DNA from: JALZHR01 sp036389695
GTDB taxonomy: Bacteria; Acidobacteriota; Blastocatellia; Pyrinomonadales; Pyrinomonadaceae
DNA length: 14,682 nt
Assembly (NCBI GenBank): GCA_036389695.1
Contig: DASVWG010000243.1
Location: 1-14,682 of the forward strand
Direction of reading: 5' to 3'
Position numbers and translations under genes: made by a program
In this document: in pieces, positions 14,095 through 14,682 of the stretch
Numbering within the stretch: position 1 is the stretch's first letter
Layout: every line of letters starts with the position of its first letter
The notes under the pieces: generated by a model
What the model was told of the DNA's origin: nothing
Seen by the model: the letters and a program-made list of their open reading frames with translations, nothing else
The model's database searches: none

Positions 14095-14682
14095 CTATTC
14101 AATTCCTTTTTTCTTCATCCATTCTCGCTGTTTGCGCTCGCGTTCCTGTTCGTTTTTGGTTGATGGTTCGAGCGAGGTTTTGACTTGCGGGTTGCCGGTC
14201 ATTATTTTTGCATAGCGCGGGATGTTTCGCTCATCAAGTCTACCGTCGAGAATGGCGAGGGCGAGAGCGTTCCACTGCTGCGAGCGGTTTTGCATCGAAA
14301 GCGCGCCGTAAGTGGCGTTGGCAAGACGCGGGCTGCTTTGATAGCCGAGCCAGCCGGGCGTGCGCGGGGCTTTAAAAAATTCGTTGAAATTATTAGCCGT
14401 CAGCGACGGAAGCTGTTTGTAAATGGGCGAAACGAGGTCAGGGCGAAGAAATATCAAACGACTGGTTTCGTCAAATCCCGCGTGCACGTCTATATTTCCG
14501 ATTTCCTTTTTTTCCTCGGCTGAAACTAAGGTCTCGGGCAAAGGCTGTAGATTAAGTGCAGTGAGCTGTTCTTTATTCGGCTGCAAACCGAAAAGATTAA
14601 CCATTTGCCCGCCGTATGTGTCGCGGAAATATTCGCCCGCCTCATCGAGCGTCAGATTATGAAAAGGCGCGCCGTGCCCGTG
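14095..14682 (-). CDS. creatininase-family amidohydrolase, C-terminal 195 residues (5' end outside window)
   Basis: The frame is open to the last base of the window, so the start lies outside. An internal ATG at 14604 is not the true start, because conserved sequence continues upstream of it. The fragment begins HGHGAPFHN, matching the NGHGxxxHN metal-site segment of creatininase-family proteins. It continues with EYFRDTYGGQMVNL, then DVHAGFDETSRLIFLRPDLV (about 65-84), the HAGxxETS motif of the family, and GWLGYQSSPRLANATYG, the usual late Gly/Pro/Ala segment. The tail is strongly charged and basic (NEQERERKQREWMKKKG). The family includes creatinine amidohydrolase, the mycofactocin enzyme MftE and the archaeal deformylase ArfB. 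All act on amide or formamide bonds with divalent metals. The substrate here is unknown. It is the most upstream visible gene of the pyrimidine run. Confidence 0.78.
   Translation of the reverse strand, partial: HGHGAPFHNLTLDEAGEYFRDTYGGQMVNLFGLQPNKEQLTALNLQPLPETLVSAEEKKEIGNIDVHAGFDETSRLIFLRPDLVSPIYKQLPSLTANNFNEFFKAPRTPGWLGYQSSPRLANATYGALSMQNRSQQWNALALAILDGRLDERNIPRYAKIMTGNPQVKTSLEPSTKNEQERERKQREWMKKKGIE

Noticed and set aside
14095..14604. Treating the ATG at 14604 as the true start of the last gene.
   Set aside because: The frame stays open to 14682 and the upstream codons encode the conserved GHGAPFHN segment of the creatininase family, so the gene is truncated by the window edge.

Overview
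The window is a bacterial chromosomal segment. A 5'-truncated M28 metallopeptidase lies on the + strand (1-576). Everything else (655-14682) is one unbroken run of 14 genes on the - strand, read from right to left. Most gaps are under 100 bases and several genes nearly touch or overlap, so the run looks like one or a few operons. Codon choice in the main genes is GC-leaning. The gene set (M28 peptidase, PreA/PreT, TPR and TIMP-like exported proteins) and the palindromic 14-bp-period intergenic repeats remind me of Acidobacteriota, perhaps the Blastocatellia. That placement is an impression, not a demonstrated result.

The backbone is the reductive pyrimidine catabolic pathway. An NCS1-family permease (9555-11066) would import the base. 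PreT and PreA (2294-3670, 655-1923) would reduce uracil or thymine to the dihydro form. A dihydropyrimidinase/hydantoinase (12697-14076) opens the ring. A nitrilase-family N-carbamoyl-beta-alanine amidohydrolase (5418-6287) releases beta-alanine or 3-aminoisobutyrate. A CoA-acylating (methyl)malonate-semialdehyde dehydrogenase (7591-9048) makes acetyl-CoA or propionyl-CoA. The aminotransferase between the last two steps is not in the window.

Between these core genes sit passengers of less obvious role. Going downstream in transcription they are: the C-terminal part of a creatininase-family protein (14095-14682, runs off the edge), a divergent GTP cyclohydrolase II homologue (12176-12694), a class I SAM methyltransferase (11143-12066), a small exported TIMP/NTR-like protein (9104-9571), an exported TPR protein (6347-7549), an AT-rich pair made of an endonuclease/exonuclease/phosphatase-fold protein and an unknown protein (4178-5410), a Rid-family protein lacking the canonical arginine (3762-4148), and an AT-rich double zinc-ribbon protein placed between preT and preA (1928-2221).

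Two intergenic elements have no coding role. A long hairpin lies between the convergent M28 and preA genes (588-647), and an inverted/tandem repeat lies between the Rid gene and preT (3690-3758). They differ in sequence but share a design: arms built from 14-bp-period units. No stretch over 300 bases lacks a gene. I saw no rRNA, tRNA, CRISPR array, transposase or integrase.

The strongest candidates for something undescribed are the divergent cyclohydrolase next to a creatininase-family gene inside a pyrimidine operon, and the AT-rich nuclease-fold two-gene cassette.
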